Positions 24,416-32,877 of a stretch of 64,000 nucleotides of DNA are shown piece by piece. The DNA lies in NCBI RefSeq assembly GCF_036231945.1, contig NZ_CP109599.1, positions 7,529,501-7,593,500 on the forward strand. Direction: 5' to 3'. The DNA comes from Streptomyces sp. NBC_01429. Its GTDB lineage: Bacteria > Actinomycetota > Actinomycetes > Streptomycetales > Streptomycetaceae. Every line of letters begins with the position of its first letter. Position 1 is the stretch's first letter. Below the pieces are notes generated by a model. It was not told the DNA's origin, did not search any database, and saw only the letters and a program-made list of their open reading frames with translations. Made by a program: the position numbers and the translations under genes.

Positions 24416-25852
24416 ATGAAGCGCATACTCATCCGCTCGGGGAAGAGTCCGTTCCGCGTCGCTACACGTGAAGAGTTCATCCAACAGGATCTGATCGGTA
24501 CGAACTCGGGCAATCTGCTCTTCAGTGATGCCGCGCACAAGATCCTGCTCACGGATCGCACCGAAGTGACGTCGAACGGGCTCAAGACCGATATCTCGGC
24601 GGGGCGCGCTCAGCAGATCAACGAGGAGTACGACGTCTTCGTCGTGCCGCTCGCCAATGCCTTCCGTCCCTCGTTCCGTCCCTCGCTCGACCGGCTGTCT
24701 GCCCTCATCGAGCAACTCACCATTCCGGTCGTCGTCCTCGGCGTGGGCGCGCAGGCGGGCGACGACTACGACACCGAGCGGCTCCAGTCGATCGAGCCGT
24801 CGGTGAAGCGGTTCATGCGGGCCGTGCTGGAGAGGTCAGCCTCCGTGGGCGTACGCGGCGAACTCACCGCGTCCTACCTGCGCGAACTCGGCTTCCGCGA
24901 AGTGGAGACCATCGGCTGCCCGTCGATGTTCCTGCACGGCGACACCTTCCCCAGACCGCGGGACCCGGCCCCGTTCTCCGCCGACTCCCGGATCGCCATC
25001 AACCTCTCGGCGCAGGCGAGCCGGGTGGGCGACCTGGCGGGGCTGGCACGCAACGCCCACGAACGCTTCCCCCGGCTCACGTACTACGCCCAGAACCTCG
25101 TCGACGCGGAGACGCTCTTCTGGGGCGACACCTCGGCGGCCTCCGGCGTCCACGACACCCTGCCGCGCCGGCTCACCCACCCGCTGCTCCGGGAGAACAA
25201 GGTCAGGGTCCCGCTGGACCCGAAGACCTGGCTGGACGAGCTGTCCACGTACGACTTCTCGTACGGCACCCGGATCCACGGCAATATCGCGGCGCTCCTC
25301 GCCGGTACGCCCGCCGTGGTGCTGGCGCACGACTCCCGCACCCTGGAACTCTGCCGCTACTACGGCATACCGCACCGCATGCTCGCCGGACTGCCGGCGG
25401 ACGTCCACCCCGAGGAGCTGTACGAGCAGGCGGACTTCAGCGGTCTGGTGGACGGGCACAAGGAGCGCTTCGACCGCTTCACGGCCTTCCTCGACAAGAA
25501 CTCCCTGGAGAACACGTTCACCCACGGCGACGGCGGAGCCGCTTACGATGCGCGGCTGAGCGCGCTGGACCTCCCGTCCTCGGTGGAGGTGTGGGACGGC
25601 TCGGACGACGGCGCCCTGCGCTACCGCATCAGCCGGCTGCGCGAACAGCTGGTGGAGAACCGGGCCCTGGCCGACCGCCACATCACCAGCCTGACGAAGA
25701 CCAACAAGGAGTTGCAGAAGCAGGTCGCCAAGATGCAGAAGCAGCTGACGGCCACGGAGAAGCGAATAGCGGGCATAGAGAGGCGCGCCGCGGTACGCGT
25801 CGGCTCCGCGATACGCCGCCGTATCGGCAGGACCAAGCCGAGCGGTGGCTGA
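24416..25852 (+). CDS. Polysaccharide pyruvyl transferase family protein with C-terminal coiled coil
   Basis: A 478-aa protein. The first about 330 residues match the polysaccharide pyruvyl transferase fold: GVGAQAGDDYD, SVGVRGELTASYLRELGF, then FSYGTRIHGNIAALLAGTPAVVL and the LCRYYGIPH strand. These enzymes add pyruvate ketals from phosphoenolpyruvate to sugars of cell-wall polymers and capsules. The last 80 residues are a charged coiled coil (LREQLVENRALADRHI to RIAGIERRAA) ending in a basic tail, as in several actinobacterial teichoic-type glycan genes. AGAGAAGG precedes the ATG at 24416. An upstream ATG at 24320 is not supported. Confidence 0.85.
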   Translation: MKRILIRSGKSPFRVATREEFIQQDLIGTNSGNLLFSDAAHKILLTDRTEVTSNGLKTDISAGRAQQINEEYDVFVVPLANAFRPSFRPSLDRLSALIEQLTIPVVVLGVGAQAGDDYDTERLQSIEPSVKRFMRAVLERSASVGVRGELTASYLRELGFREVETIGCPSMFLHGDTFPRPRDPAPFSADSRIAINLSAQASRVGDLAGLARNAHERFPRLTYYAQNLVDAETLFWGDTSAASGVHDTLPRRLTHPLLRENKVRVPLDPKTWLDELSTYDFSYGTRIHGNIAALLAGTPAVVLAHDSRTLELCRYYGIPHRMLAGLPADVHPEELYEQADFSGLVDGHKERFDRFTAFLDKNSLENTFTHGDGGAAYDARLSALDLPSSVEVWDGSDDGALRYRISRLREQLVENRALADRHITSLTKTNKELQKQVAKMQKQLTATEKRIAGIERRAAVRVGSAIRRRIGRTKPSGG

Positions 25853-25874
25853 GGCGGACGCGGGCCCGGGAGGC

Positions 25875-25941
25875 CGGCAGGGCGACGCAGCCGCGGCGGA
25901 CGACCCGATTGGTCGTCCGCCGCGGCTGCGTCGCTCTGCCG
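25875..25941. terminator. Very long bidirectional terminator
   Basis: A perfect 24-bp stem (25882-25905 with 25911-25934) and 5-nt loop, extended by a G-U pair and six more pairs to about 31 bp (25875-25941). It sits between the convergent pyruvyl transferase and siderophore-binding genes, 22 nt after one stop and 43 nt after the other. Confidence 0.85.
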
Positions 25942-25984
25942 TGCGTGTGTGCGGTGAGGTGCGGTACGGGGGAGGAGGGAGGCC

Positions 25985-27025
25985 CTACTTGAGGGGCGCC
26001 GCGAACAGCGGGACGACCTTCTCCAGCGCGTACGCCACCGAGAGGACCGAGTCCGTCGCGAACGCCGAGCCGAGCGTCTCGTCGTCGAACACCACCGAGT
26101 GACCGGCCTTGACGGAGGGGACGGCCTTGTACAGCGGGTCGTCCGAGATCTTCTTCGCGTCGATGCCGATCGGTGCCATGACGGTGAGATCGGCGTTCAG
26201 CAGATCCAGGTTCTCGCGGGAGATGGTGAGGGAGAACGAGTCGCCCGACTTGGCCTCGACGGCCGGATTGTTCTTGAAACCGAGGCGTTCGACGAAGTCG
26301 ACGCGGCCCGTGCCGTGCACATAGGCGCCCCACGCGCTGCTGGTGCGTGAGCCGACCGTGATCGTCTTCCCCTTGAACTCGGGGTGGGCGGCGGCCGATT
26401 CCTTGAACTTCTTCTCGGTCTCGGAGATGAGTTCCTCGCCCTTGTCGGGAATACCGAGCGCGGCCGAGATCATCTGCGTCTGCTTGTCCCACGAGATCTT
26501 GTACTGGTCGCCGCCCTTCGGGACGCCGATCGTGGGGGCGATCTTGCTGAGAGTGTCGTAACGCTCCTGGGCGCCGCTGGACTTGGTGTCCAGGATCAGA
26601 TCGGGCTTGAGCGCCGCTATCTTCTCGAACTCGGGCTCCAGGGTGCCGATCATCTGCGGGCTCTTCTTGTAGAGACCCTTGGCCCACGGCCCGACCCCGT
26701 CGTCGCCGAACGCCAGCCAGTCGCTGGCCCCGACGGGCTGCACGCCGAGCGCCAGCGTGGCCTCGGCGTCGCCCCAGCCCAGCGCGACCACGCGCTTGGG
26801 CTGCTCGGGGACGGTGATGTCACCGAACTTGGTCGCGACCTTCACCGGGAAAGCGCCGCTCGCCGCGGACGTGGCGTCCGACGCGGTGTCGTCCGAGTCC
26901 GATGAGGACGAGCCGCAGGCGGCGAGGAGCCCCACGGCCAGCGCGGTGATCACGGCCCACGCGGCGGGCACGGCCCGCCGGGAAGGACGTCTTGGGGGAG
27001 TGGAGAGGGTCTGCTGTGATGACAT
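25985..27025 (-). CDS. Siderophore ABC transporter substrate-binding lipoprotein
   Basis: A 346-aa periplasmic-binding-type lipoprotein. A basic N terminus and hydrophobic segment end in LLAAC with Cys37 as lipidation site, then a Ser/Asp/Ala linker. The two-lobe fold opens with VPEQPKRVVALGWGDAEATLALG and has IAALKPDLILDTKSSG, the usual FecB/FepB-class signature, and SLTISRENLDLLNADLTV. It captures a ferric siderophore and hands it to the FecCD permeases encoded upstream in the same orientation. No Shine-Dalgarno sequence precedes the ATG; an iron box begins 5 nt upstream, so this gene may have its own iron-regulated, nearly leaderless transcript. Confidence 0.93.
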   Translation of the reverse strand: MSSQQTLSTPPRRPSRRAVPAAWAVITALAVGLLAACGSSSSDSDDTASDATSAASGAFPVKVATKFGDITVPEQPKRVVALGWGDAEATLALGVQPVGASDWLAFGDDGVGPWAKGLYKKSPQMIGTLEPEFEKIAALKPDLILDTKSSGAQERYDTLSKIAPTIGVPKGGDQYKISWDKQTQMISAALGIPDKGEELISETEKKFKESAAAHPEFKGKTITVGSRTSSAWGAYVHGTGRVDFVERLGFKNNPAVEAKSGDSFSLTISRENLDLLNADLTVMAPIGIDAKKISDDPLYKAVPSVKAGHSVVFDDETLGSAFATDSVLSVAYALEKVVPLFAAPLK

Positions 27026-27029
27026 GAAC

Positions 27030-27048
27030 TTAGGGTAACCTAACCTAT
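27030..27048 (-). promoter_or_regulatory. Iron box in front of the siderophore-binding protein gene
   Basis: On the minus strand the site reads ATAGGTTAGGTTACCCTAA, close to the DmdR1/IdeR consensus TTAGGTTAGGCTNACCTAA. It fills the short gap between the ATPase stop and the lipoprotein ATG. Confidence 0.8.
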
Positions 27049-27049
27049 G

Positions 27050-27892
27050 TCATTCGGCGGTCGCGGGGTGCGGCACCTCGGACGCCGGTGCCCGGGTGAC
27101 GTGATGACGCCCCATCGGCACGATCATCGGCGTCCCGGACGCGGGATCCTCGGCCACCGAGCAGCGCATCCCGAACACCTCGGTCACCAGGGACGCCGTC
27201 ACGGTCTCCGCCGGAGTCCCCTCCGCCACGATCCGCCCGTCCTTCATCGCGATCAGATGATCGGCGTACCGGCAGGCCAGATTGAGATCGTGCAGCACCA
27301 CCACGATGGTGGAGCCGTACTCCCGGTTGAGGTCCGTCAGCAGGTCCAGCACATCGAGCTGGTGGCTGATGTCCAGGAAGGTCGTCGGCTCGTCCAGCAG
27401 CAGGATGTCCGTACGCTGCGAGAGCGCCATCGCGATCCACACCCGCTGCCGCTGGCCGCCGGAGAGTTCGTCGACGGGCCGCGCGGCCAGCTCCAGTACG
27501 TCGGTGGCCAGCAGCGCCTGCGCCACCGCCTCGTCGTCCTCGGTCGTCCAGCGCCGGAACCAGCCCTGGTGCGGATAGCGGCCCCGGCCCACCAGATCGC
27601 TCACCGTGATGCCGTCGGGCGCCACCGGACTCTGCGGCAGGATGCCGAGCACCGACGCGACCTCCTTGGTCGGCATCCCGTGGATGCTCCTGCCGTCCAG
27701 GAGCACGTTTCCCGCGGAGGGCGCGAGCAGCCGGGCCATCGAGCGCAGCAGGGTGGACTTCCCGCACGCGTTCGGGCCCACGATCATGGTGATCCCGCCC
27801 GGCGGGATGTCGACGCTCAGCCCCTTGACGACCTCGCGCCCGTCATAGCCGAGCCGGACATCACGCGCCTGGAGAGTGTGCTCCGCACTCAT
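27050..27892 (-). CDS. Siderophore ABC transporter ATP-binding protein
   Basis: A 280-aa ATPase of the FecE/FepC class. Walker A GPNACGKST, Q-loop ILPQSP, signature LSGGQRQRVWIAMAL, Walker B DILLLDEPTTFLD and switch histidine LHDLNLACRYADH are all present. It drives import of ferric siderophore through the two FecCD subunits. GGAAGGA stands 7 nt before the ATG at 27892. It lies 25 bp after the second permease gene and 24 bp before the lipoprotein gene, the third of a four-gene leftward unit. Confidence 0.95.
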   Translation of the reverse strand: MSAEHTLQARDVRLGYDGREVVKGLSVDIPPGGITMIVGPNACGKSTLLRSMARLLAPSAGNVLLDGRSIHGMPTKEVASVLGILPQSPVAPDGITVSDLVGRGRYPHQGWFRRWTTEDDEAVAQALLATDVLELAARPVDELSGGQRQRVWIAMALSQRTDILLLDEPTTFLDISHQLDVLDLLTDLNREYGSTIVVVLHDLNLACRYADHLIAMKDGRIVAEGTPAETVTASLVTEVFGMRCSVAEDPASGTPMIVPMGRHHVTRAPASEVPHPATAE

Positions 27893-27917
27893 GTGCAGAT
27901 CCTTCCGTTTCCATCAG

Positions 27918-29012
27918 TCATCCGCCTTTGCCCACCCGGTTCGCGCCGGCCAGCAGCCACAGCAGATAGGGGGCGCCGATCACACTCGTCACCACACCCA
28001 CCGGGAACTGGGTGGAGCCCAGCAGATGCTGTGCCGCGAAGTCCGCGAGCAGCACGATCAGGGCCCCGGTCAGCGCCGCGGGCAGCAGGGCGGCACCCTG
28101 ACGCGGCACCAGCCGCCGGGCGATCGGCGCGGCCACGAACGCCACGAACGTCACCGGGCCCGCCGCGCCCGTCGCCACACCCGCCAGCGCCACCGCGCAG
28201 CCGATCAGCGCCAGCCGCCCGCGCTCCACCCGGCTGCCGAGCCCCATCGCGGTCTCGTCGCCCAGTTGCAGCGCCCGCAGCGACCGCGCCGCCGCGAACG
28301 TCAACGGCACGAGCACGACGAGGGCGCCCAGCAGCGGCCAGAACTGCTTCCACGACCGGCCGTTGAGGCTGCCCGTCAGCCACGCCAGCGCGTTCTGCGC
28401 GACGGACACGTCCGAACTCGTCAGCAAATGCGAGATCACGCTGGACAGCGCCGCGCCCATACCGATACCGACCAGCACGAGCCGGTATCCGGCGACGCCC
28501 TGGCGCCAGGCCAGCGCGTAGATCGCCGCGGCGGCCAGCAGGGCCCCGACGACGGCCGAGGCGGACAGCGCGAAGCCGCTCGCCCCGAACGTCACCCCGG
28601 CCAGCACCGCCGCGGCGCTGGCGCCCGCGCTGATGCCGATCACGTCCGGGCTCGCCAGCGGATTGCGCAGCAGCGTCTGGAACACCGCCCCCGACAGACC
28701 GAAGGCCGCCCCGACCAGCATGCCGATCAGCGCGCGGGGCAGCCGCAGTTCGAGGACGACGAATTGTGTCCCCGCGTCACCGCCGCCCGCGAGCGTGGCG
28801 ATCACATCGCGGACCGGGATAATCAGATCGCCGTAGGACAGCGCCAGACACACCGCGCCGAACACGGCGGCGGACAGCGCGAGGGAGACCGCGGTGGACC
28901 GGGCCCGGCCGGCCCGGCGTACCCGTACGACATTCCGTACGGCACCGGCCAGCCGCTCGTCCCCGGGGGCGTGCTCCGCCGCGGCGGGACGCTCCGCCGT
29001 TCCTTCCCTCAC
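27918..29012 (-). CDS. FecCD-family iron-siderophore permease (second subunit)
   Basis: A 364-aa permease with about nine to ten membrane helices. It has the family landmarks RLPRALIGMLVGAAFGLSGAVFQTLLRNPLASPDVIGISAGASAAA and GPVTFVAFVAAPIARRLV in scattered form, the coupling and substrate-path helices of BtuC-type importers. It starts at a GTG overlapping the stop of the first permease (GTGA), so the two should form a one-to-one heterodimer. It acts in the cytoplasmic membrane for siderophore-bound iron. Confidence 0.94.
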   Translation of the reverse strand: MREGTAERPAAAEHAPGDERLAGAVRNVVRVRRAGRARSTAVSLALSAAVFGAVCLALSYGDLIIPVRDVIATLAGGGDAGTQFVVLELRLPRALIGMLVGAAFGLSGAVFQTLLRNPLASPDVIGISAGASAAAVLAGVTFGASGFALSASAVVGALLAAAAIYALAWRQGVAGYRLVLVGIGMGAALSSVISHLLTSSDVSVAQNALAWLTGSLNGRSWKQFWPLLGALVVLVPLTFAAARSLRALQLGDETAMGLGSRVERGRLALIGCAVALAGVATGAAGPVTFVAFVAAPIARRLVPRQGAALLPAALTGALIVLLADFAAQHLLGSTQFPVGVVTSVIGAPYLLWLLAGANRVGKGG

Positions 29013-30094
29013 AACTCCACCTGCTTGCGACGACGGACCAGGATGACGAACGGCACGGCGCCGACGACCGCCGTCACGATCCCGACCTGCACTTCACCCG
29101 GCTGGAGGATGAACCGTCCCACGATGTCGGAGAACAGGATCAGGATCGGCGCGAGAAGCACGCTGTACGGCAGGATCCAGCGGTAGTCGGGGCCGGTGAT
29201 CAGCCGGGCGGCGTGCGCCACGATCAGCCCGACGAAGCCGATCGGCCCGGCGATCGCCGTGGCCGTGCCGCACAGCACCACCACCGAGGCCGCCGCCGCG
29301 AGCCGGGCCGACCCGACCCGCTGACCCAGCGCCCGCGCGATGTCGTCGCCCATCGACAGGGCGTTGAGCCGCGGCCCCAGCCCCATCGCGAAGACCACGC
29401 CCACCACGATGAACGGCAGCGCCTGCCAGAGCAGATCGGCGTCCCGGCCCGACAGCGAACCGACCTTCCAGAAGCGGAAGCGGTCGAAGAGCATGCGGTC
29501 CCTGAGCAGCATCGCGGTCGTCAGCGACCCGAGGATGGCACTCGTCGCGGCACCGGCCAGCGCGAGCTTCACCGGCGTCGCGCCCTCCCGGCCCAGCGAC
29601 CCGATGCTGTAGACCAGCACGGCCGCGAGGAGCGCGCCGAGGAAACCGAACCAGATGTACTGACCCGGCTCCGTCAGACCCAGCACCCCGATACAGAACA
29701 CCACGGCCACCGAGGCACCGGCGTTGACGCCGAGGATGCCGGGATCGGCCAGCGGATTGCGCGCGACGCCCTGCATGACCGCACCGGCCAGCCCCAGCGC
29801 CGCGCCCGTCATCAGGCCGGCGACCGTGCGCGGAATACGTTCCTCCCGCACGACCAGCTGACCCTTGACGGACAGATCGGGATCGAACAGGCCGTGCAGG
29901 ACATCGCCCGCGGTGACGTCCCCGGAACCGAACAGGAGACTCGCCCAGGCCACCGCCACCAGCGCCACCAGGGCCGTCACCAGTCCCAGGGCGAGCAACG
30001 GGCGGCCGTGCACCGGACGCCCGGCCTCCTTGCGTGGCGGCGCGTCCACCGGCGACGGTGTGGTCGCGCCGGGCGGGGCCTCGTGTGTCGTCAC
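29009..30094 (-). CDS. FecCD-family iron-siderophore permease (first subunit)
   Basis: A 361-aa permease, first gene of the leftward siderophore unit. ERIPRTVAGLMTGAALGLAGAVMQ, NPLADPGILGVNAGAS and GPIGFVGLIVAHAARL are the standard FecCD blocks; about ten membrane helices are visible. The start is the GTG at 30094, with only a weak ribosome site; the N-terminal 35 residues are Pro-rich and cytoplasmic. The divergent iron box at 30221-30235 should control it. No siderophore biosynthesis genes are in the window, so it may take up a xenosiderophore or one made elsewhere. Confidence 0.94.
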   Translation of the reverse strand: MTTHEAPPGATTPSPVDAPPRKEAGRPVHGRPLLALGLVTALVALVAVAWASLLFGSGDVTAGDVLHGLFDPDLSVKGQLVVREERIPRTVAGLMTGAALGLAGAVMQGVARNPLADPGILGVNAGASVAVVFCIGVLGLTEPGQYIWFGFLGALLAAVLVYSIGSLGREGATPVKLALAGAATSAILGSLTTAMLLRDRMLFDRFRFWKVGSLSGRDADLLWQALPFIVVGVVFAMGLGPRLNALSMGDDIARALGQRVGSARLAAAASVVVLCGTATAIAGPIGFVGLIVAHAARLITGPDYRWILPYSVLLAPILILFSDIVGRFILQPGEVQVGIVTAVVGAVPFVILVRRRKQVEL

Positions 30095-30190
30095 GTCAGG
30101 CGGGCCTTCGTGTGGAGCGTGCCACCACGGTGCATCTGAAGTGCCCTCACTGTGCCTCCCCGCGCGCGGCCGACCGCTCGCGGAACCCTT

Positions 30191-30217
30191 GATTCAGGTC
30201 ATAGGATTCAGGTCATA
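30191..30217. repeat. Tandem 13-mer direct repeat next to the iron box
   Basis: GATTCAGGTCATA occurs at 30191-30203 and again at 30205-30217, period 14 bp, in the divergent promoter region of the siderophore genes. It may be a binding site or a local duplication. Confidence 0.6.
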
Positions 30218-30220
30218 AAG

Positions 30221-30235
30221 TAAGGTGAGCCTAAC
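30221..30235. promoter_or_regulatory. Divergent iron box
   Basis: TAAGGTGAGCCTAAC matches the core AGGTNAGCCTAAC of the Streptomyces DmdR1 iron box. It stands between the leftward FecCD gene and the rightward flavin-fold gene, so iron may repress both. Confidence 0.78.
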
Positions 30236-30279
30236 ATTCACGGAACACCGTAGTGCCACCCCCATCCGGGAGAAACACC

Positions 30280-30843
30280 GTGACCAGCGCCGCGACCACC
30301 GACCCCACCGCGACCGCGGAGCGTACGGGCCACCGCAGGCTCGGGTCCGCCACGGAGCTGCGGGACCTGCTCGGCCAGCCGCATCCGATCGTCATCGACA
30401 AGGTCCGCGCGCGGCTGATCGCCGACGATCTGGAACTGCTGTCCCGCTCCCCGTTCTGCCTGCTGTCCACCTCGGACAGCCGGGGCAACTGCGACGCCTC
30501 ACCGCGCGGCGACGTACCCGGATTCGTGCACGCCCTCGACGACCGCACCCTCGCGATCCCGGACCGCCCGGGCAACCGCCGGGCCGACAGCTTCCACAAC
30601 ATCCTGGACAACCCGCACGTCGGCCTCCTCCATCTCGTCCCCGGCGGCAAGGAAGTCCTGCGGGTCAACGGCAGGGCCCAGATCCTCACCGACGCGCCGT
30701 TCTTCGACACGATGACACTCAAGGGGCAACGCCCCCTGCTGGCCCTGTTCATCGAGATCGACGAGATCTTCCGGCACTGCCCCGCCTCGCTCACCAGGTC
30801 GGGCATCTGGCGGCCGGAGACCTGGCCGACGCCGCGACCCTAG
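30280..30843 (+). CDS. Pyridoxamine 5'-phosphate oxidase-like flavin-binding protein
   Basis: A 187-aa split-barrel protein of the PNPOx-like, MSMEG_1061-type group: FCLLSTSDSRGNCDASPRGDVPGFVHALDDRTLAIPD, then NRRADSFHNILDNPHVGLLHLVP and LRVNGRAQI. Such proteins bind FMN, F420 or haem and reduce or oxygenate small molecules. The GTG at 30280 is chosen because GGGAG lies 7 nt upstream; a GTG at 30253 is weaker. It sits directly downstream of the divergent iron box, so a link to iron (for example ferric-siderophore reduction) is plausible but not shown. Confidence 0.82.
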   Translation: MTSAATTDPTATAERTGHRRLGSATELRDLLGQPHPIVIDKVRARLIADDLELLSRSPFCLLSTSDSRGNCDASPRGDVPGFVHALDDRTLAIPDRPGNRRADSFHNILDNPHVGLLHLVPGGKEVLRVNGRAQILTDAPFFDTMTLKGQRPLLALFIEIDEIFRHCPASLTRSGIWRPETWPTPRP

Positions 30844-30942
30844 GGTGTGCGCCGTGTGGTCGGCGGTCCTCCCCAAGGCCCCGGCGTCAACGGTGACATC
30901 AGATGCTGCCGCGGGCGCTCGGCCGGTTCGCAACGGAAGACC

Positions 30943-31753
30943 CTAGTGGAGCGCGACCCTGTCGCGGGTTCTGATCACTCCGCTGTGGACGACTTCCGCG
31001 TAACCGCCGGCGCAGGGGAGCACGCCGAAGCCCGGGACATCCACCCGGTTCGCCGTCATCAGGGTCCGTACGGCGTGCGGGGCGCGCGGGAGCGGGCCGT
31101 GTTCCAGTGTGGGAACCGCGCACCGGGGGGGTCGGCAGGGTGACGCGCAGGACGACCGGCCTTTCCCGGCCGATGCGCAGTTCCTTTCCCACCCAGTCGT
31201 TCTCGACGAACGCCGGTGTGCCCGGAGGCGTCTCGACGACGATGTTGGGGCGGTAGCGGACGAGTTCGGCGCCCACGTGTTCCAGCGTGGCTGTGGTGAT
31301 GACGTGGACGGGGGCGTAGTCGACGAAGGTCGAACCGGGAGAACCCTGCCCGATCCGTAGCGTCGGCGCGGCCACCCGCGCGTCGACACCGAGGGCCAGT
31401 ACGTCCTCGGGATCCGTTCGTTCGACGGACGCCGCCGACGGCCGGTCGCGCGTCAGCCGGACGGATCTGCCCAAGGCGTCCGACAGCAGCCCGTCGATCC
31501 GGGGATCGCCGGCCTCGGCGCTCCACCCCTGCGGCGAGGTGATCAGGACGTCGTCGCCGCGGACCGTCGCGGTGAAGGCCAGAAGCCCTCGCCACAGGCG
31601 GGGATGCTTGGCGGTGGCGACGAGCCCGGTCCCGGTGTCGAGCACGGCCAGTGCCCGATCGTGTTCGACCCCGCCCGGCCCCAGCCGGGCAGCGGGCAGG
31701 GAGCCGCCGAGCATCGATTTCACGGGGTAGTGCCGCACCATCGCGACGTACAT
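30943..31753 (-). pseudogene. MOSC-domain protein gene with a one-base frameshift
   Basis: The N-terminal part (MYVAMVRHYPVKSMLGGSLPAARL, then DYAPVHVITTATLEHV and IVVETPP) reads in one frame as a MOSC beta-barrel plus MOSC domain. At a run of seven G (plus strand 31125-31131) the homology jumps to the -1/+2 frame, which continues with RCAVPTLEHGPLP, ANRVDVPGFGVLPCAGGYAEV and stops at 30943. Removing one base restores RVTLPTPRCAVPT. As written, translation instead runs on to 30899 with unrelated residues. MOSC proteins bind molybdenum cofactor sulfur or reduce N-hydroxylated compounds. GAGGGG precedes the ATG at 31753. Either a sequencing slip or a real inactivation. Confidence 0.8.
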
Positions 31754-31763
31754 CGGCTTCCCC

Positions 31764-32576
31764 TCAGGGGCGTTGGAGGACCTGTGGCGGCAAGGGACTG
31801 TCGCTGGAGGTGAACCAGTCACCGTTCGCCCTGACCGATGAGGTCACACCCAGCTCGTCGCACTGCTCGACGAAACGGGCGACGGCACGCGGGGTCTCGC
31901 GGTAGACCGGTGGCTTGTGTATGGAGCCGTAGTGGATCGGAACGGCCGTCCGGGCGCCCAGGATGTGGGCCGCGACGGCGGCCTGCTCCGGAGTCATGCT
32001 GGCGTTGAGCGGGCTGGGGGGCTGTAGGTGGGGTACGTCCACGACGGCTCCGTTGATCGGCAGGAACGCGAAGTCGATGGGGCCGACACGGTTCGCGATC
32101 GACCACCAGTATCCGTGGAACAGGGTGTCCCCGGCGTGGATGACGCGTACGCCGTCGCACTCGACGATCCAGCAGCACTGCGGGCAGCCCAGTCCGTCGA
32201 TCGCGGGTCCCGCGATGATGTGGAACGGCCCCACGCGCTGCTCTTCCCAGAGGCGGAGCACGTGGGTCCGGATGCCCCGCTCGATGAAGAGCGCCTCCGC
32301 TTCGGCGGTCCACGTCCGATCGTGGTCGGTTCCCCGGGCGGGCTCGGGCCGGAAGACGGGCGCTCCCTCGGCCAGCGCCGCGCCGATCGTCACCGGGTCG
32401 GCGTGATCGAGGTGGAGGTGGGTGACCAGGGCCGCGGCGGTGCCGCCGGGTGCGGACGGGAGGGGGAACGGTTCGTCGGAGAACAGCGGTGAGTTGTTCT
32501 GGACGGCGTCGATGAGCAGGTACTGGCCGGCGTGCTCGATCTCTAAGCCGGCCCAGCCGAGGCGTCGTATGCGCAT
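31764..32576 (-). CDS. Metallo-beta-lactamase-fold hydrolase
   Basis: A 270-aa MBL-fold enzyme of the UlaG-like kind. It opens RIRRLGWAGLEIEHAGQYLLIDA, has the metal motif THLHLDHAD (HxHxDH), HAGDTLFHG and IHYGSIHKPPVY supplying further metal ligands, so a hydrolytic dinuclear centre is expected. A CPQCC cluster near residue 135 is unusual. AGGAG lies 3-8 nt before the ATG at 32576. Ten bp separate it from the frameshifted MOSC gene, so they form a unit whose promoter is flanked by two operator palindromes recognised presumably by the divergent TetR protein. The substrate is unknown. Confidence 0.87.
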   Translation of the reverse strand: MRIRRLGWAGLEIEHAGQYLLIDAVQNNSPLFSDEPFPLPSAPGGTAAALVTHLHLDHADPVTIGAALAEGAPVFRPEPARGTDHDRTWTAEAEALFIERGIRTHVLRLWEEQRVGPFHIIAGPAIDGLGCPQCCWIVECDGVRVIHAGDTLFHGYWWSIANRVGPIDFAFLPINGAVVDVPHLQPPSPLNASMTPEQAAVAAHILGARTAVPIHYGSIHKPPVYRETPRAVARFVEQCDELGVTSSVRANGDWFTSSDSPLPPQVLQRP

Positions 32577-32666
32577 GGTGACTCCTGTGATGTCTGCGAG
32601 GTGAATCCGGCAGCCGGTCGGCCGAGGAGGATTCCGGGCGAGCGCGCGGATGCGACCAGCACACCT

Positions 32667-32680
32667 AGAACGTGCGTTCT
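32667..32680. promoter_or_regulatory. TetR operator 1
   Basis: AGAACGTGCGTTCT, 14-bp near-perfect palindrome 90 bp upstream of the MBL gene start. Confidence 0.75.
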
Positions 32681-32699
32681 GCGCTTGCCCGCAGACTCT

Positions 32700-32713
32700 A
32701 GAACGCGCGTTCT
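32700..32713. promoter_or_regulatory. TetR operator 2
   Basis: AGAACGCGCGTTCT, perfect 14-bp palindrome, centre 33 bp (about three helical turns) from operator 1. Confidence 0.8.
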
Positions 32714-32818
32714 CGGATGGGAAGCGGGGATGCGGTACAGGTGACGCGCGTCACTGGGGAACGGCAGGTGCGACCGACCTTCCGGCCAGGGGGCCGGTGC
32801 GCTCGCGGCGGGTACGCT

Positions 32819-32832
32819 GAAACGCGCGTTCT
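32819..32832. promoter_or_regulatory. TetR operator 3
   Basis: GAAACGCGCGTTCT, same core as operator 2 with a degenerate left end, 45 bp upstream of the TetR gene; fits autoregulation. Confidence 0.7.
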
Positions 32833-32877
32833 GGACGGCATGGCCGGACGGCATGAACCGATCGGGGGTTACCTGGG

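Larger units (their letters stand above)
32577..32877. other. Divergent operator region of the TetR regulator
   Basis: A 301-bp gap between the leftward MBL gene and the rightward TetR gene. Three copies of one palindrome are seen (listed separately), two on the MBL side and one on the TetR side. Otherwise there is no further gene; a short AT-richer patch lies near 32660-32715. Confidence 0.5.

Noticed and set aside
25985..30094. Siderophore biosynthesis locus
   Set aside because: Only uptake genes are present; no NRPS or NIS synthetase.
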